A DNA stretch of 64,000 nucleotides from Triglochin maritima (lineage: Eukaryota > Streptophyta > Magnoliopsida > Alismatales > Juncaginaceae). The stretch is taken from the NCBI GenBank assembly GCA_963682175.1, contig OY821775.1, positions 12,930,501-12,994,500 on the forward strand, written 5' to 3'. This document shows positions 34,200 to 46,515 of this stretch, in pieces. Positions within the stretch are counted from its first letter, which is position 1, and each line of letters starts with the position of its first letter. A program made the translations under genes and the position numbers. The notes beneath the pieces were generated by a model, which was not told the DNA's origin, made no database searches, and saw only the letters and a program-made list of their open reading frames with translations.

Positions 34200-34645
34200 T
34201 GTCGGTCGACCGGGTCCCTTGGACGGTCGACCGAACGTAGTGTTTTAGTCTGTCTGTCATGTTTCAGTCGACCGCGTCCCTTGTTTGGTCGACCGGAACT
34301 TGAGTGTACCGGTAGGATGCTAGTGTTTTCGGTCGACCGTTGATGACATAGAAATATTAAGTTGACCCTGTAAGTTTTCGGTCGACCGAGACCCCTGCGT
34401 CGGTCGACCGATAGATTGGATTTTGATGTTGACCAGACTCCGGATTTTGACCTCATTCGGTCGACCGATTTTAGACCTTCGGTAGACCGTTGGGATTTAT
34501 GTGTTGCGCAAATAGTTCGACCGTGACAGACGCTTCGGTCGACCGATTCCCTTGTGGAAGCGGTCGACCGGTTGTCACTTCGGTTGACCGAATTCCCTTG
34601 AGGAAAACGGTCGACCGTGTCTCTTTCGGTCGACCGTTTTGCACA
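34200..34645. repeat. CGGTCGACCG palindrome array in nested solo LTR
   Basis: I count ten exact decamers plus about five variants. Several shared landmarks (GAGACCCCTG between two units, GTTGCGCAAATAG before another) occur at the same places in the 24464-26641 LTR. Confidence 0.9.
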
Positions 34646-35089
34646 GGACAGGATTCCTGGTTCCACTTAGGATGCCAACTCTGTCCACGGAAACCCGTGT
34701 CCTCGCCTTGTGCGTGAGCCAGGAGGTGACGGTGGGCGCGTTATGCGTGCCTGCCCAGGGACCGCCGTGTGGAAGAGTGTGGGTGTCCGGAACGCGTCAC
34801 CTCCATGTATGGATCGTGACTATATCTGGTGGATCGTTTGACTCGCGTTAGAGTAGCAGCCTGAGGGATTGCGGATCCCATTGCTTCAGCAACACGCAAC
34901 AGCCGACGGGTGCAGTGACTACCGGCCGATGGCTACGGAGGCACAGAGACTACCGGCCAGGATTGGCGACAGAGGTCCAGAGAGGTACCGGCCTATTGAC
35001 GGCGACGGAGGTCGCGACCCTACTCGTTTGGAGCCGGAGTTGGTGTTGCACGTGGAGCTCGTTGACCCTGCGGACTTCGGTTCGGATCT

Positions 35090-35725
35090 GTCGATTGTCT
35101 GGCCTTTGTGTGGCGGATATGTTCGACTGGCCTTGATGGCAGTTATTGCACGTGTCGTGCGGCCTGTGTGGCGGCGGTAGGGCCCCTGTGCAGTCTGTGT
35201 GGCGGCAGGGAGGATCGCGCGTAGCCTGTGTGGTTGCGGCGATGGACTGCCGATGATGTGTTCCGGCAGGTAGCTCGACTGGGCACCTATCGAGTGATAT
35301 CTCGTGCGGTCTGTGTGGCGCCGGTTGATGGACCGACCTGAGCGACGGCTCCGTTGGTGTGGTGGTGGACCACGATGTTTTCAGATCTGATTCTACCGGC
35401 GCGTGGAACTGCGAATGCCTCCTCACCGATCCCTTGGCTTGTGTAGTCGCGTGTGAGGATGTGTTGCGTACTGTCCGTTAGACCGTATGTGCCTACGGTA
35501 GGTCTCTACGGAGATCCGATGCTGGACCGTACGGCCTGTGTGGCGGCGATGATGTTGATCGTGTAGCCTGTGTGGTACCGGTGGTTGTTTGGACCGTGCG
35601 GCCTGTGTGGCGGCGGTGAAGTTGGACCGTGCGGCCTGTGTGGCGACGGCGATGTTGCGGACCGTGGGGCATGTGTGGCAGCGGTGGCGATTGTAGACCG
35701 TGGGGCTTGTGTGGCAGCGGGAACG
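35090..35725. repeat. Minisatellite of GCGGCCTGTGTGGCGGCGG type
   Basis: Units around CGGCCTGTGTGGCGGCG recur irregularly at about 40-80 bp, densest at 35520-35720. It occupies the place held by the TTGTGCCGGCGATG array in the other two family-A LTRs. Confidence 0.75.
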
Positions 35726-36500
35726 ATCGCGGGACGGATGTCCGGTTTGGCCCTTGGTGGCAATGTTGTTTTACTGCTTTGTATTTCATGTCATGCTATA
35801 CTAGTATGTTAGGGCATATAGGTGAGCTTGTCATACGGGGTTTCCTTATGGAAACTCAGGCATTGTTGTTATGATTATTTTCAGGACCGCGTTAGGTTCC
35901 GGCGGGTGGTGACCGAGGGAGATTGCACTTTGGGACTGGATCCTGTCGTCTACCTACTTTAGGTTGTCGTGATTACATGTACATTGTGTTTTGTGTTATG
36001 ATGTAATCACTCTTTTGACAAACTCGTATTGGATTATGGTGCACCAGATGTATTTCGGTATTTGTTTCAGTAATGTCCACACTCTTGATGGTTTTATTCT
36101 CGTGATTCCTTTGGTTTTAAAAGTTTAAATTTTCCGCTGTTTGGGGATGTTACAGTACTAGCTTCTGGTGTGAAGCTCTTCTCGGATTGTGAGAAGGTGG
36201 TCCAAGTTAGGCGAGGGTGTTCACAAGGCTTGTGGTGTAAAGACGTGATCTCGGCCCGCAATGGAGATCGGTTTAGTGGAGGACGCGAAGTTGCTCGAGG
36301 AAGAGCAATTCGTAAGAGATGACTATGATCCGGTGGTTGGATCCAAACCTCTATACATCCGGTGTTGTGATTTACATTTCTCTTCTTCACATTTAAGTGA
36401 TTTGTTCTTAATTTGGCATAGTTTGTTAAAATACTTAATTAGTCTATTCACCCCCTCCCTCTTTATACTAATATTAAGGCACATTAGATCCTACATTTTT

Positions 36501-39500
36501 TTATATATACTTGTGATTTACTTGTGATGACCCATAGAGTTTGACTTTAGTTATGATGGGGTAATTATATTCTCTTGTGAGAAATAACAAATATATTGTT
36601 TTTTATAAAATATATAATTATATTTATCAAACCAAATTGCAATTGACTACTGGACAAATAAAGAAACATATTAGGAATTGAATTTTGATTTGTAATTCTA
36701 CTTCAATTTTTCTAATTTTGATTTCCACCTTATGTAATTTTCATTTGGTTTTTCATTTTGACTTATATAAATATGATGTAACTAGAGTGCAAACGATACG
36801 GATACAGTATGGATATGAATATTCATATCCATATTCATTTATAAATTCAAATACGAATAATGATCATATACGGATACCAAAAATTGCATCCATATCCGCT
36901 CAAAATGGATAAAAATATGTATCAAATATAGACCATCCGGATATAGATGAGTGAGAACCCCCCTATGGACACAATACGCCAGATCATCCAAAAATTCGAC
37001 TATTACGGGGTACACAACATCGACACTCAGTCTACAAATACTTGATCGCATTAAAAGACGCATGTACTCTTATTCTAGCACAACTCTCATTATGTACTAT
37101 TATTATTATCATAAATATGACTTTGGTCCTTTAAAAAAAGTTAGCTACTTAAAAATTCCAATTCACGTAGAGATAAAAAAAATGATGGACCCGGACCACC
37201 TCAAGTCATACTCATACTGTGGGCTATATTAAAAGTAAATGTGAATGCAAATGCTAATAACAGCAAACTCTTCTTGCTGTTTCCGCCGACAATTAGACCT
37301 CCAGAGGGGTTTTCAATAATGTGAAAATGGGTGGGTCATTTTCTCGAGCACAAGATTTTGCACACAGAACTTGCCTTGGTAGGTGGCATGCCTTTATGTT
37401 TCAAGTCTCCATCATGATTGATTAGTAGGAAGGGAACCAATATTTCGTTTCACTGAGAAGGAAGTATGCTACCAGTGAAAAGGGTCACTCCCTAATTTTC
37501 CACTTCAAACCGTGGTTCGTGTAATTGTGCTTTTGTGCATGGTTGAGTGGTCAAAACAAAGAAAGTTGGAAAAAGGAAGAGATGTGTAGAAAGAGAGGAT
37601 GGATGTGTTCTAAATTTATTTGAGGGGTAAAGTGTCGTGCCATAAACGAATGGGAGTCACATGTGGTGGGTGGATGTCTTGTTTATGGGGAGATTAAAAG
37701 TACGTTAAGATTATTATTAGTCTCTTTTTAATTGTTGGTGTTTTGTCCTCAATGATGTGGAGGAAGATTTTCAGGAAGAAGAAGTTTGGAGTATGTCAAC
37801 TTTAACAATGACAATATACGAATGAAAGTGAAATGTATAGTCTTTTAGAAGGAAGAAGTATTAAAATACAAGTTTATTGATAAAATTTGAAAAGTAATCT
37901 AGCAAGAAACAAAGATAAAGTAAGGTAGTTTAAAAGAAAGAAGAGTGAAACTCTATTTTATTTGAAATGGATGTCATTTTTAACTACTACTCAAAATTTA
38001 TTTGTGTGATCTTTTTCTTGGTAAATAACACAAAAACTTGGTTATATATAAAAAAGACAAAAAAATGCATCATAAGATTAGGAAATCTAATGAAATTAAT
38101 TTGTAATTGGTAGTGTATCTCTATTTTTGGATTCAAATCTTAAGATTCAATATAAAACCAATTAAACAATAAAGAAGATTGAGATCCTCCCCATAACGGG
38201 GAAGTTTGGGATCTTGTGAAGAAACTTATGGAATTAGTATAGCCATCTTATGATGTGACGTGGTACTTTAAAGGACTCATTGAAGGAAAATGATTCATCA
38301 TGTTAAGAAAAGCGCACACTAAATGAGGGTATTTGCCTCTTTGGTTTGACTAATGGTGGTTATTCCCCAACCTTACTTTTTTAGCCTCTTGATTTCGGCC
38401 ATAGAGACACCTATATATGAAACATATCGAACATAGAGACAATAGGTAGGTTTGCTAAGAAAATGACTACGAATGGAACAGCTCTTTTCAACTATAATTG
38501 CTACTCATTATTTTAGTATAACTTTTCTTTTGGCATAGTAATTATTTTTTAGCTTAATTGTTCTACTTTACAATATTGCCATGTAATAGGAAAGCTATTA
38601 TTGAAATTGTTTACTATGAATTGTTAGAGATAAATAAAGTGCAAGCAACATAAACTAGCTCAAAAGGTTTATTGGATGAGCATTTAATTCATCACTTTTG
38701 GTGCAAGGCATGAAACGACATCATATTATCCACCTATAGTAAGAAAACCTCATCGAGAAATAACGAGATAATGGTACCTTCCTGTGGTTAATTAAATGAA
38801 ACATCAAGTGAGGTGAAAAAGATCCAAAGGTTCTATTTCTTTCGTTGCAGCTCTACTGGTGTAAAAAATAACCTAGCTTGTCAACTTACATGGCAATCAT
38901 TAGGGATGTGATTGCCGGATAGAACCTAGAAAATATTGAATCTATTTATTGATATTTGGTGATTGGTTTGCAGAACATCTTAATATAATTTTTTGGAAGT
39001 CTAACTCTGAATGTTCCACGTCTGACATCTTTATAATTTGTATTTTCAATAATTTCTCTCACTTTCACTTCAAATTCTGTAGAATTCACGAAACTAAAGC
39101 TAAGACATTCATTCACCTTATGCAAATCAATCATTCTGCCCAAAAAATTAGTCAATAAGTATTGAAGTTGACATTAGCACGTGACAGAAAACTAGATATG
39201 TGTAGTGTCATTTAAAATTTCAAATGAAGATCGATAGTGGAGATTCTAATTATAAAAACAGCTAAATGGACTTCCTTTCATGTTTGAAGCACATTTGAAG
39301 GATGTTCATGGAATTCAATATTTTCCATATATATTTTTCAAATCTCTTGGTTAATTAAGTGTTGGAACACAAATAAGGGTTCTCTTCTCTCTAGAGAAGT
39401 GAGCAAACATCTTATCTTAGCCGCATACATTCCTTGTTAACATTGATGTGTCGAATGGACCTCACATGCATGTGTGCACGAGGTGAGCAGTTGTAGCACT

Positions 39501-39650
39501 GCTATATCTTTAACTCCACCACTCTATCTATCAGACCGCGCGGCTCTTCTACTTTATAGCCTCCCCACTACCCCACATCCATTAATAATATATAACACAT
39601 GTACAAATTACTCTCTCTCATCTCATCTCATCTCCCTCTCTCATGCTGTG
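36501..39650. other. Intergenic DNA upstream of the P450 gene
   Basis: AT-rich. I find no coding gene; the frames at 36685-37232 and 38946-39158 overlap each other on opposite strands and have no recognisable family. A G-box CACGTG lies at 39178-39183, about 545 bp upstream of the P450 start codon. Confidence 0.55.
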
Positions 39651-39654
39651 GGTA

Positions 39655-39676
39655 ACTATATATATATATATATAAG
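39655..39676 (+). promoter_or_regulatory. TATA region of the CYP90D-type gene
   Basis: A run of alternating TA ending TATATAAGG lies about 50 bp before the ATG at 39726, in the right place for a core promoter with a short leader. The run is also a simple AT repeat, so the exact TATA box is uncertain. Confidence 0.5.
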
Positions 39677-39725
39677 GAGACACACAAGCAACCAACCAAA
39701 TTATAGTGGAAATAAAGTCTGCAAA

Positions 39726-42700
39726 ATGGAGGGTCTTCTGGCCTTGTGCATGGCTGCAACGCCTGCCCTCTTCTTCCTCTTCTTGCCACTTATCCTTTGT
39801 TTATGGCACATGGAGACCAACAACAAGAGAAGGTGGAAGGAGAAGATGAGTCAAACATGGTCACCCCAGCTCCCACCGGGCACCATGGGCTGGCCCTTCC
39901 TTGGAGAAACCCTGGAGTTCATCTCCCATGCATACACTCCTCGCCCCGAGGCTTTCGTGGAGAAACGCCGTCTCGCGTAAGCCATGATTGATTTAAATTT
40001 GTTCGTGAGGTTTTAAATCATACATAACTAGTTTTGTCAAAGTCATATGGTCTTCTATATTTAGTCGTCTTATTCTTGAAAAACATTACTTCCTATGGTA
40101 CTATGTCATCTGATAAATGAAATACTAACAAAGTATGATTTGAAACCGCACCAGACGATCCTGTAATTTGAAACAAAAATGAGTGCACAAAAGTACTAAA
40201 GGTTTTATATAATGTTTTGTCATAATCTCTTCTTGTTATAGGTATGGGAAGGTGTTTAAGTCTCATTTGTTTGGAACCCCAACAATCATATCAACGGATG
40301 CGGAGTTCAACAAGATTGCTCTCCAAGGAGACATGACCACCTTTGTTCCATCCTACCCAAGATCTCTTACTGAGTTAATGGGCAAATCCTCCATTCTCTT
40401 GATCAATGGAAACTTGCATAGGAGGATGCATGGTTTAGTTGGTGGCTTCTTCAAGTCCGCAAATCTTAAATCTAAGATCATAGAAGATATGCACAAGTAC
40501 ATGGAAGAGTCTACGGGAAGTTGGAAGGATGACCAGCTCATTCACATCCAAGATGAGACCAAACAAGTATGGATTCAATAGTTATTCATGGTTTTATTAA
40601 TTTGATTATTATATTTTGGTTGTAATTTAACTGTATTGATGTTAAGAAGGTTTATGATGTGGGCACCTTTGAATCCAAAGGTGGGCCTCTGTGATCTCTT
40701 GATGGATGAGTTTTTATGACATTATTGGTTAGCTACCTATGGTATCAATAAAAGAGACTAACCTTACTTACCCAATTCTCCTCTTTTTGTTAACCCCAGT
40801 CTAGTTTGTTAACAAGAATATAACTCAGTAGCATATGGAAAAAAATTGTTACCAAACAAGACTATCAATTATCAATAACTTTTAAATAAAAGTCTTATCA
40901 ATTAATAGACATGCAGTCATACTTTATAAGTTACTATGAATGTCCACAAGAATCTATTGGTGTTCAAGACTTGCAAGTATGGCTTTCTTGAAGAGAAAGA
41001 AGATGTGACATGTTTTGTTTTAACAGATAATGTTCAGAGTGTTGGTGAGAGCATTGATCAGTTTGGAGAAGGAAGAAGAGGTGCAATTCTTGAAACAACA
41101 TTTCCGAGAATTTATTGCTGGATTGATGTCTTTGCCAGTGAAAGTACCAGGTTCTAGACTCTATAGGTCACTACAGGCAAGTCTGTTGAATCAATAGCAC
41201 AAGTATGGTTAATTAATTGCATCATTTGATTCCAACTAATTGACATCAACAGGCTAAGAAGAAAATGGTGTGGTTCCTCAAAGATGTGATTAAGGAGAGG
41301 AGAAAAGAGGGTGATAGAATTAGCCGCAGCCCTGGAGATGTGATCGATGTTTTGCTCAACGACGGCAGCGATCAATTCACCGAAGACCTCATCTCCGACA
41401 ACATTATTGACTTCATGATCCCCGGGGAGGACTCGGTGCCGGTACTCATCACGTTGGCCGTGAAGTTCCTCAGTGATTGCCCAGCCGCCCTTCGGCATAT
41501 GGAGGTAATGATTGTTGTGATACCAAAAGTTAAGTTGTACATTTACTTTAAAGATACTCATAATTTTATGTGGTTACTTTAATTAGTTATCATGTCTTTA
41601 TCATGCATGATAGAATTTATTAACGTGCAACTTGTGGGCAATTTAGGAGGAGAACATGCAATTGAAGAAGATGAAAAGTGAGAAAGGTGAAAAGTTGAGC
41701 TCTTCCGACTACATGTCATTATCGTTTACACAAGATGTAAGCATCATTTAACTTCTTAATTATACTGATTACATAGAGATATAAAAACAAAGTTATATAT
41801 GGATTCTTAATAAGATACGTACTGAGCTACTATACATCTACAGGTAATCTCGGAGACTCTTAGAATGGGGAATGTGATCATAGGGATCATGAGGAAGGCC
41901 ATGAAGGACGTGGTGATAAAAGGGCACTTGATTCCAAAGGGGTGGTGTGTGCTCACATACTTCAGATCTGTCCATCTTGACAATGACTTCTACCATGAAC
42001 CCTACAAGTTCAATCCATGGAGATGGCAGGTGAGTTAAACCTAGTAAAACCCATTTCTCCTGGTTTGATTTGATTGATTGATTGAGTAAAGTGGGAGGCT
42101 TGCCCACCTGCCACACGCATCTTTCTCATCTCACTCCTTCCAAAGATGTGAGAGGGTGTTTGTCATTGTCAACCTCAGTTTTTTTGTTGCATGAGGCTAA
42201 CTCCTTTTAAAATCTTGCATGTGGATGAAGTAATCATCGATTTATATACCTATCAGATTGTAACCTTGCAAAACATGCATTATATTCTTGAATGTCATTT
42301 AAAATTTTCATTTGTAGACTAGATTTCACCTTATTTAGATGAATAAGTGTTCAAACTCATATAAAGTCCGTTCAAATCCAATAGTAGTCTGAAGTAGTAG
42401 TAGTCCATTGGGGGAACTCATGTGTTGACCTTCTTGAAAAAAGATTCCTTCCTTAAGAATATAACCTTGGGACTTGGACCCTGAATTGTTGACGCTTAGA
42501 AGTTAGAACCATATTTGTCTACATTTCTTATGCTTTTAACTAAATCCCTACGTGTGGTCTATCTTAACACATCTTAATTCAACTTAAGTCGTATTAATCA
42601 ACTTAAGTTGTCACTGTCAAACATTTCATAGATATTAGTACCTCTCTCATCAAAGAATTATTGTTTTTGGAGTGCTTAGATGGCATACTTGTAAGAGTTA

Positions 42701-43301
42701 GGCTAAACCGACTGAAATACCAGACGTTCAGATTAATTTAGGAGAAAAAAGAGTTCAATCATTTTTAACAAAAGAGTTTCAAATCCTTACTCACTGATGC
42801 ATTTGGTGTTTGGATGTGGAACCGACAGAACAAGGACATGGGTACTTGCCACTTCACTCCTTTTGGAGGTGGACAAAGGCTATGCCCAGGGCTCGATCTG
42901 GCCAGGCTGGAAGCTTCCATCTTTCTCTACCACTTGCTCACAAACTTCAGGTGAGCAGCACACGCACCCCCATCATGTCCCATCCATCCAACATTTACTT
43001 ACAAAAACTAATCTTCTTATTTTAATCTTAATTATCTAAAGCCCGTCAAGATATGATGGGCATGCATGGGCAGTGGCGCCCGTAATGACGTTATGCTGTA
43101 GGACTCATATCTTGGTCGTGTATACACACCCACGTGTGCCTTCACGTGGGTGATGGAACATAGAAATAGTTATGGCTGATGTGATGTGATAATCAATTAA
43201 GTTGGTCCCACAGGTGGGTGGCAGAGGAGGATGCCATTGTGAGCTTCCCAACAGTTAGAATGAAGGGAAGGATGCCCATCAGGGTTTGGAGGAAGACTTG
43301 A
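39726..43301 (+). CDS. CYP90D1: CYP90D-type cytochrome P450, brassinosteroid C-23 hydroxylase
   Basis: Eight exons join in phase: 39726-39976, 40242-40566, 41027-41176, 41253-41504, 41647-41736, 41844-42029, 42829-42950 and 43214-43301. They give 487 residues, the usual size of this family. The N-terminus has a membrane anchor (residues about 4-27), then a proline-rich hinge [19 protein letters not shown]. Further motifs are [16 protein letters not shown], the I-helix region [19 protein letters not shown], ExxR in SETLRMGNV, the PERF-equivalent KFNPWRW and the haem loop [13 protein letters not shown] with its Cys ligand. Wording is closest to CYP90D1, with CYP90C1 (ROT3) next. In Arabidopsis these ER-bound enzymes hydroxylate C-23 of brassinosteroid intermediates. 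The intron after exon 3 has a GC donor (CAG then GCAAGT). No lesion is seen. Confidence 0.93.
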
Positions 43302-44042
43302 ATGTTTGGGATTACGAATGGAAGAGACATTGTACACTTGTGGTGGGTGGGAAAGGGATGGACTTGGCAAGGAAAAGGAAGAGCCAATCCTTTCTTTGGT
43401 GGTCGTTTTGGATATGTTTGTGTCAACGCATCGTATCTGCATATTTTGATGGATTGGTCTCATGTATGTACGTATGTCTGTTTAGATGGTTGGTATTGGG
43501 TAAGAATAGGTCTTTTGAAATGTTTAATGGACTGACACAGTTGGTAATTTTTTGGTCTTTAAATAACTAACGTTTAATTGTCTCATGTCAGTTGGAATGG
43601 AAAAGTGACAGGGTGGAAATTGTAAATGGTTTATGGTGAGGAGTCCTGTCCTGTTGAATATGAGCTCAAATAATCTGATAAGGATAGGTCGAAAGATGTT
43701 CATATATTTGCCTTTGAACTTCATGTTGCTGCGAACAACCGACGAAGTTCACTGACACCGTACATATTATGGAAAGGTTTTTTAGGCTAAAAAAATTGAC
43801 AGAAATTACCATGAATTTTGTCTTGAGAGTTGCAACATAAGTGGGTAGGCTTTTCTTCCTGCTTGCAAAAATATAAACGGAATTGTCAATTGATAAAATT
43901 CTAAACTACACGTTCATTGCTAAATGATATGAAAAATCAACTGACCTTGACACACTCTCCTCCGGTCCTCCCCATCTCCTTGTCGTACCGGTGGATAAGT
44001 GGTGTGGTCGTTAGGAGTGAGTGGGTTGGTGGTGGCAGTGAC
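43302..44042. other. 3-prime flank of the P450 gene
   Basis: Presumed 3-prime untranslated region and spacer. No gene is seen; the frames at 43193-43570 partly overlap the last P450 exon in other phases. Confidence 0.6.
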
Positions 44043-44548
44043 TAGGCCTGACAATCGTGTCATTTTGTGTCGTGTTTTACGTGTATTAGGTTGAATATGC
44101 ATACATGAACACGACCCAAAATCATTTCGTGTCTGGGTCATAAAACCTTAACACAACACGAAAACATTTCGTGGACAAAACGACCCGAAAAGACACGAAA
44201 AGTTTATACATAATCAAATAAGTAGCAATTTTCTTTGTTAAAAACAAGCTCCCGTTAAATTATATTTTTTAACTTAAAAAATATAGCTACACTCCGTGAA
44301 GAGAGAGAGAGAGAGCCACAAAATTTAACTTCAGACACTCTCAAAGAAGAAAATAACCACAAGCGAGGGATCAGAGGAATAAGGGATCATTTATGTAGGG
44401 TAGATAGGAATGCCACAAACAACATCTGCCGATGTGGGACTAAATCGTGTGGTAGTATAGAATGTGCATAAACCTAGATGAAATTCTTTAACCCAAACAT
44501 GAATTTTTCATGTCGTGTTTTCGTGTTTCATGTCACATTATCAGGCCT
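44043..44548. mobile_element. hAT-like MITE with TAGGCCTGA termini
   Basis: The left end TAGGCCTGACAATCGTG and the right end, read inward, TAGGCCTGATAATGTGAC form inverted repeats of about 13-17 bp. The interior is rich in CGTGT, CACGAAA and ACACGA words, as in small noncoding hAT derivatives. No clean 8-bp target duplication is visible. A GA microsatellite lies near 44302. Confidence 0.65.
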
Positions 44549-45462
44549 AACATGACGAAATGGGTTGGGGACGATGCATCTGAGGGTGAGAGGCCAACAT
44601 TTGAAGGGTTTGGGGGTCTTGGCCTAGTGAGGTGCGATCAGAGGAAGGAGTGAGGCGGTCACATTGGTTGTCCTTGTTGGACGGCTCTATCTTCCCCGAT
44701 CTACTGCCCTCTCTAATTTCCTCAGTTGTATCTCCACTCCATCCCACTCAAACTTCCCCCATCCACCATGTCGACCTCGTCGTTAATTTAAGGTGTTTTC
44801 ATGTAATTTTGTTAGTTTCAGTTTGGCTTGTTATCATCTTTGTGATGGTTTATGTTGCGTCTTGTTTGTTTTTCTTGTCCTTGATGGTGTCGTTGTTTGG
44901 TTATGGCTTGGTACCTTCTCGTACTTTGTTATCTAGTATGTTTTTTCCCTGTCTTATTTTGGTTCTTAAGGACTTTGGTCTTGGTTGATTCACCGATCGA
45001 CCACCTTGGACATATCGGACAACCTTCCTAAACCTCTGGTTTGTCAGGCCCGCAACACCATTTGGTTGGCTACCTGACACGTTTCCAGCACGATGCTTTT
45101 ACTTGCATAAACACGTCTTTCTGGAGGTTCTTTGGTGGTTGTCTCTTTGACTTCTCGAAGGGGTTTCAAGTTTAAATACTTAGTTGCTTATGTTTTCAGG
45201 TGGCAAATGTTTGGCCATTTCTAGCCTATCTTGTGTTGTTTATTAGTTAATGAACAAATTAATGACCCGAGGTCCTAAAACAAAACTACAAAAAAACAAC
45301 TATTTTTATATTCTATACTCCACTATCTCACTCCCATTTTAAATCCTAACCTCCCTAACATGTGAATGAGGACCGTTGTGATTCAGAATCTGGTTTTGAC
45401 TATCTCAAGACAAAAGATCTCCCAACTAAGTTATCATAGTTGTCAAGAAAATAAGTGTCATT
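44549..45462. other. Intergenic DNA
   Basis: The frame at 44632-44988 (hydrophobic, no family) is not convincing. Nothing else is recognised. Confidence 0.5.
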
Positions 45463-46515
45463 ATCAACAAGAACAAAACTTTTAATCTCAAACTAGTACA
45501 AATGAACTCAAAAATGAACATTCTTCTACGCACTCCTATCCAATACCAAATCTTTGGGGATGTTCCAATCTTTTAGGTCTCTTTTGACCGTTTCTTCCCA
45601 AGTTAATCTTGGTATGTCTCTCCCTCTTTTTATGTCTTCATCCCGACTCAACACTAATTTTCTTACCAATGCCTCTATTGGTCTTCTATACATGACCAAC
45701 TCAACTCAGCCTATGTTGTATAAACATCTCCTCTATTGGGGCAACTTTCAACTTCTCACAAATGTCTTCATTTCTAATATGATTTATCTGAGTATGTCAA
45801 CACATTCACCGCAACATTCTCATTTCAGCCGAGCTTATCTTTTGCACATGTTATCTTTTGGTGACCTAACATTCCGCATACAACATCGCAGGTCTTACAA
45901 CGGTTCTATAAAAAAATTCCTTTTAATTTAAGAATGATCTTCTTATCACAAAAGATCTCCGTCGATCTCCTCGTTTAAGGTATCGACCTTAGATATCTAA
46001 AAATATCATTTCTACACACCACTTAGACCATCCAATATGATGTCTTTTTCACCAGTATCAACGATACTGAAACAAACTTCATATATTTAGTTTTAGACCT
46101 ACTTAATTTAAAACATTTTGTTTCTAAAATGTCTCTCAACCGCTCTAGTTTCCTTTCGACACTTATCATACCCTTGTCAATTAATACTACATCATCTGCA
46201 AAAAACATACACTATGACACCTCAAACTATATGTCTTTTGTAACATCATTCATCACTAAAGTAAAAAGGTAAGGACTTAAAACTGACCCCTGACGAAATC
46301 CAATCATAATCCGAAAGGCACTAGTCTCACCATAGCAAATTGTAACACTAGTTTCCACTATCTCGTACATATCTTTAATCGAGTTCACATATTTTGTTGA
46401 TACTTTCTTCTTCTTGAGGGTCCACCACATAGTATTTCTTGGAACTCTATCATACGTCTTTTCTAAAGCAATAAAAATAATTTTAAAAATCATTAAAAGA
46501 ATCTGATGGACCATG
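45463..46515 (-). mobile_element. 5-prime-truncated RTE-type LINE relic
   Basis: On the minus strand 46227-46514 encodes reverse-transcriptase blocks (EKTYDRVPRNTMWW, YVNSIKDMYE, IMIGFRQGSVLSPYLFTLVM). 46023-46208 continues with FFADDVVLID, the catalytic Asp pair, and KLERLRDILETKCFKLSRSKT. The wording fits plant RTE-clade LINEs. The two pieces are separated by a stop or shift near 46210-46226. The minus-strand end at 45463-45505 has the TTTGAGATTAAAAG plus TTGTTGATAATG tail typical of this group. No endonuclease domain remains. Confidence 0.82.

Larger units (their letters stand above)
33668..36154 (+). mobile_element. Solo LTR of family A nested in a family-B LTR, 2,487 bp
   Basis: It begins TGTAAAGTCCCTAACTTATG and ends GGGATGTTACA, with exact 5-bp target duplications GTACT (33663-33667 and 36155-36159). 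It is collinear with the LTR at 24464-26641. It holds ten exact CGGTCGACCG palindromes (34200-34645) and, further on, a different GC minisatellite (about 35090-35725). It is younger than the surrounding LTR because it interrupts it. Frames within (33798-35874) follow the repeats. Confidence 0.94.
32282..36495 (+). mobile_element. LTR of family B split by a nested solo LTR
   Basis: It starts TGTTGGCTTTTTGAC at 32282 and ends TTAGATCCTACA at 36495. The flanks TCTTT and TTTTT (4 of 5 bases alike) may be its target duplication. A TATA box, TATATAAATAG, at 33474-33484 on the plus strand fits the orientation. A family-A solo LTR with its own 5-bp duplication occupies 33668-36154. Without it the family-B LTR is about 1.7 kb. 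The 3-prime part (36160-36495) shows the CACCCCCTCC tract common near plant LTR ends. Confidence 0.82.

Noticed and set aside
45554..45931. 125-aa plus-strand frame
   Set aside because: It is antisense to the 3-prime part of the RTE LINE relic.
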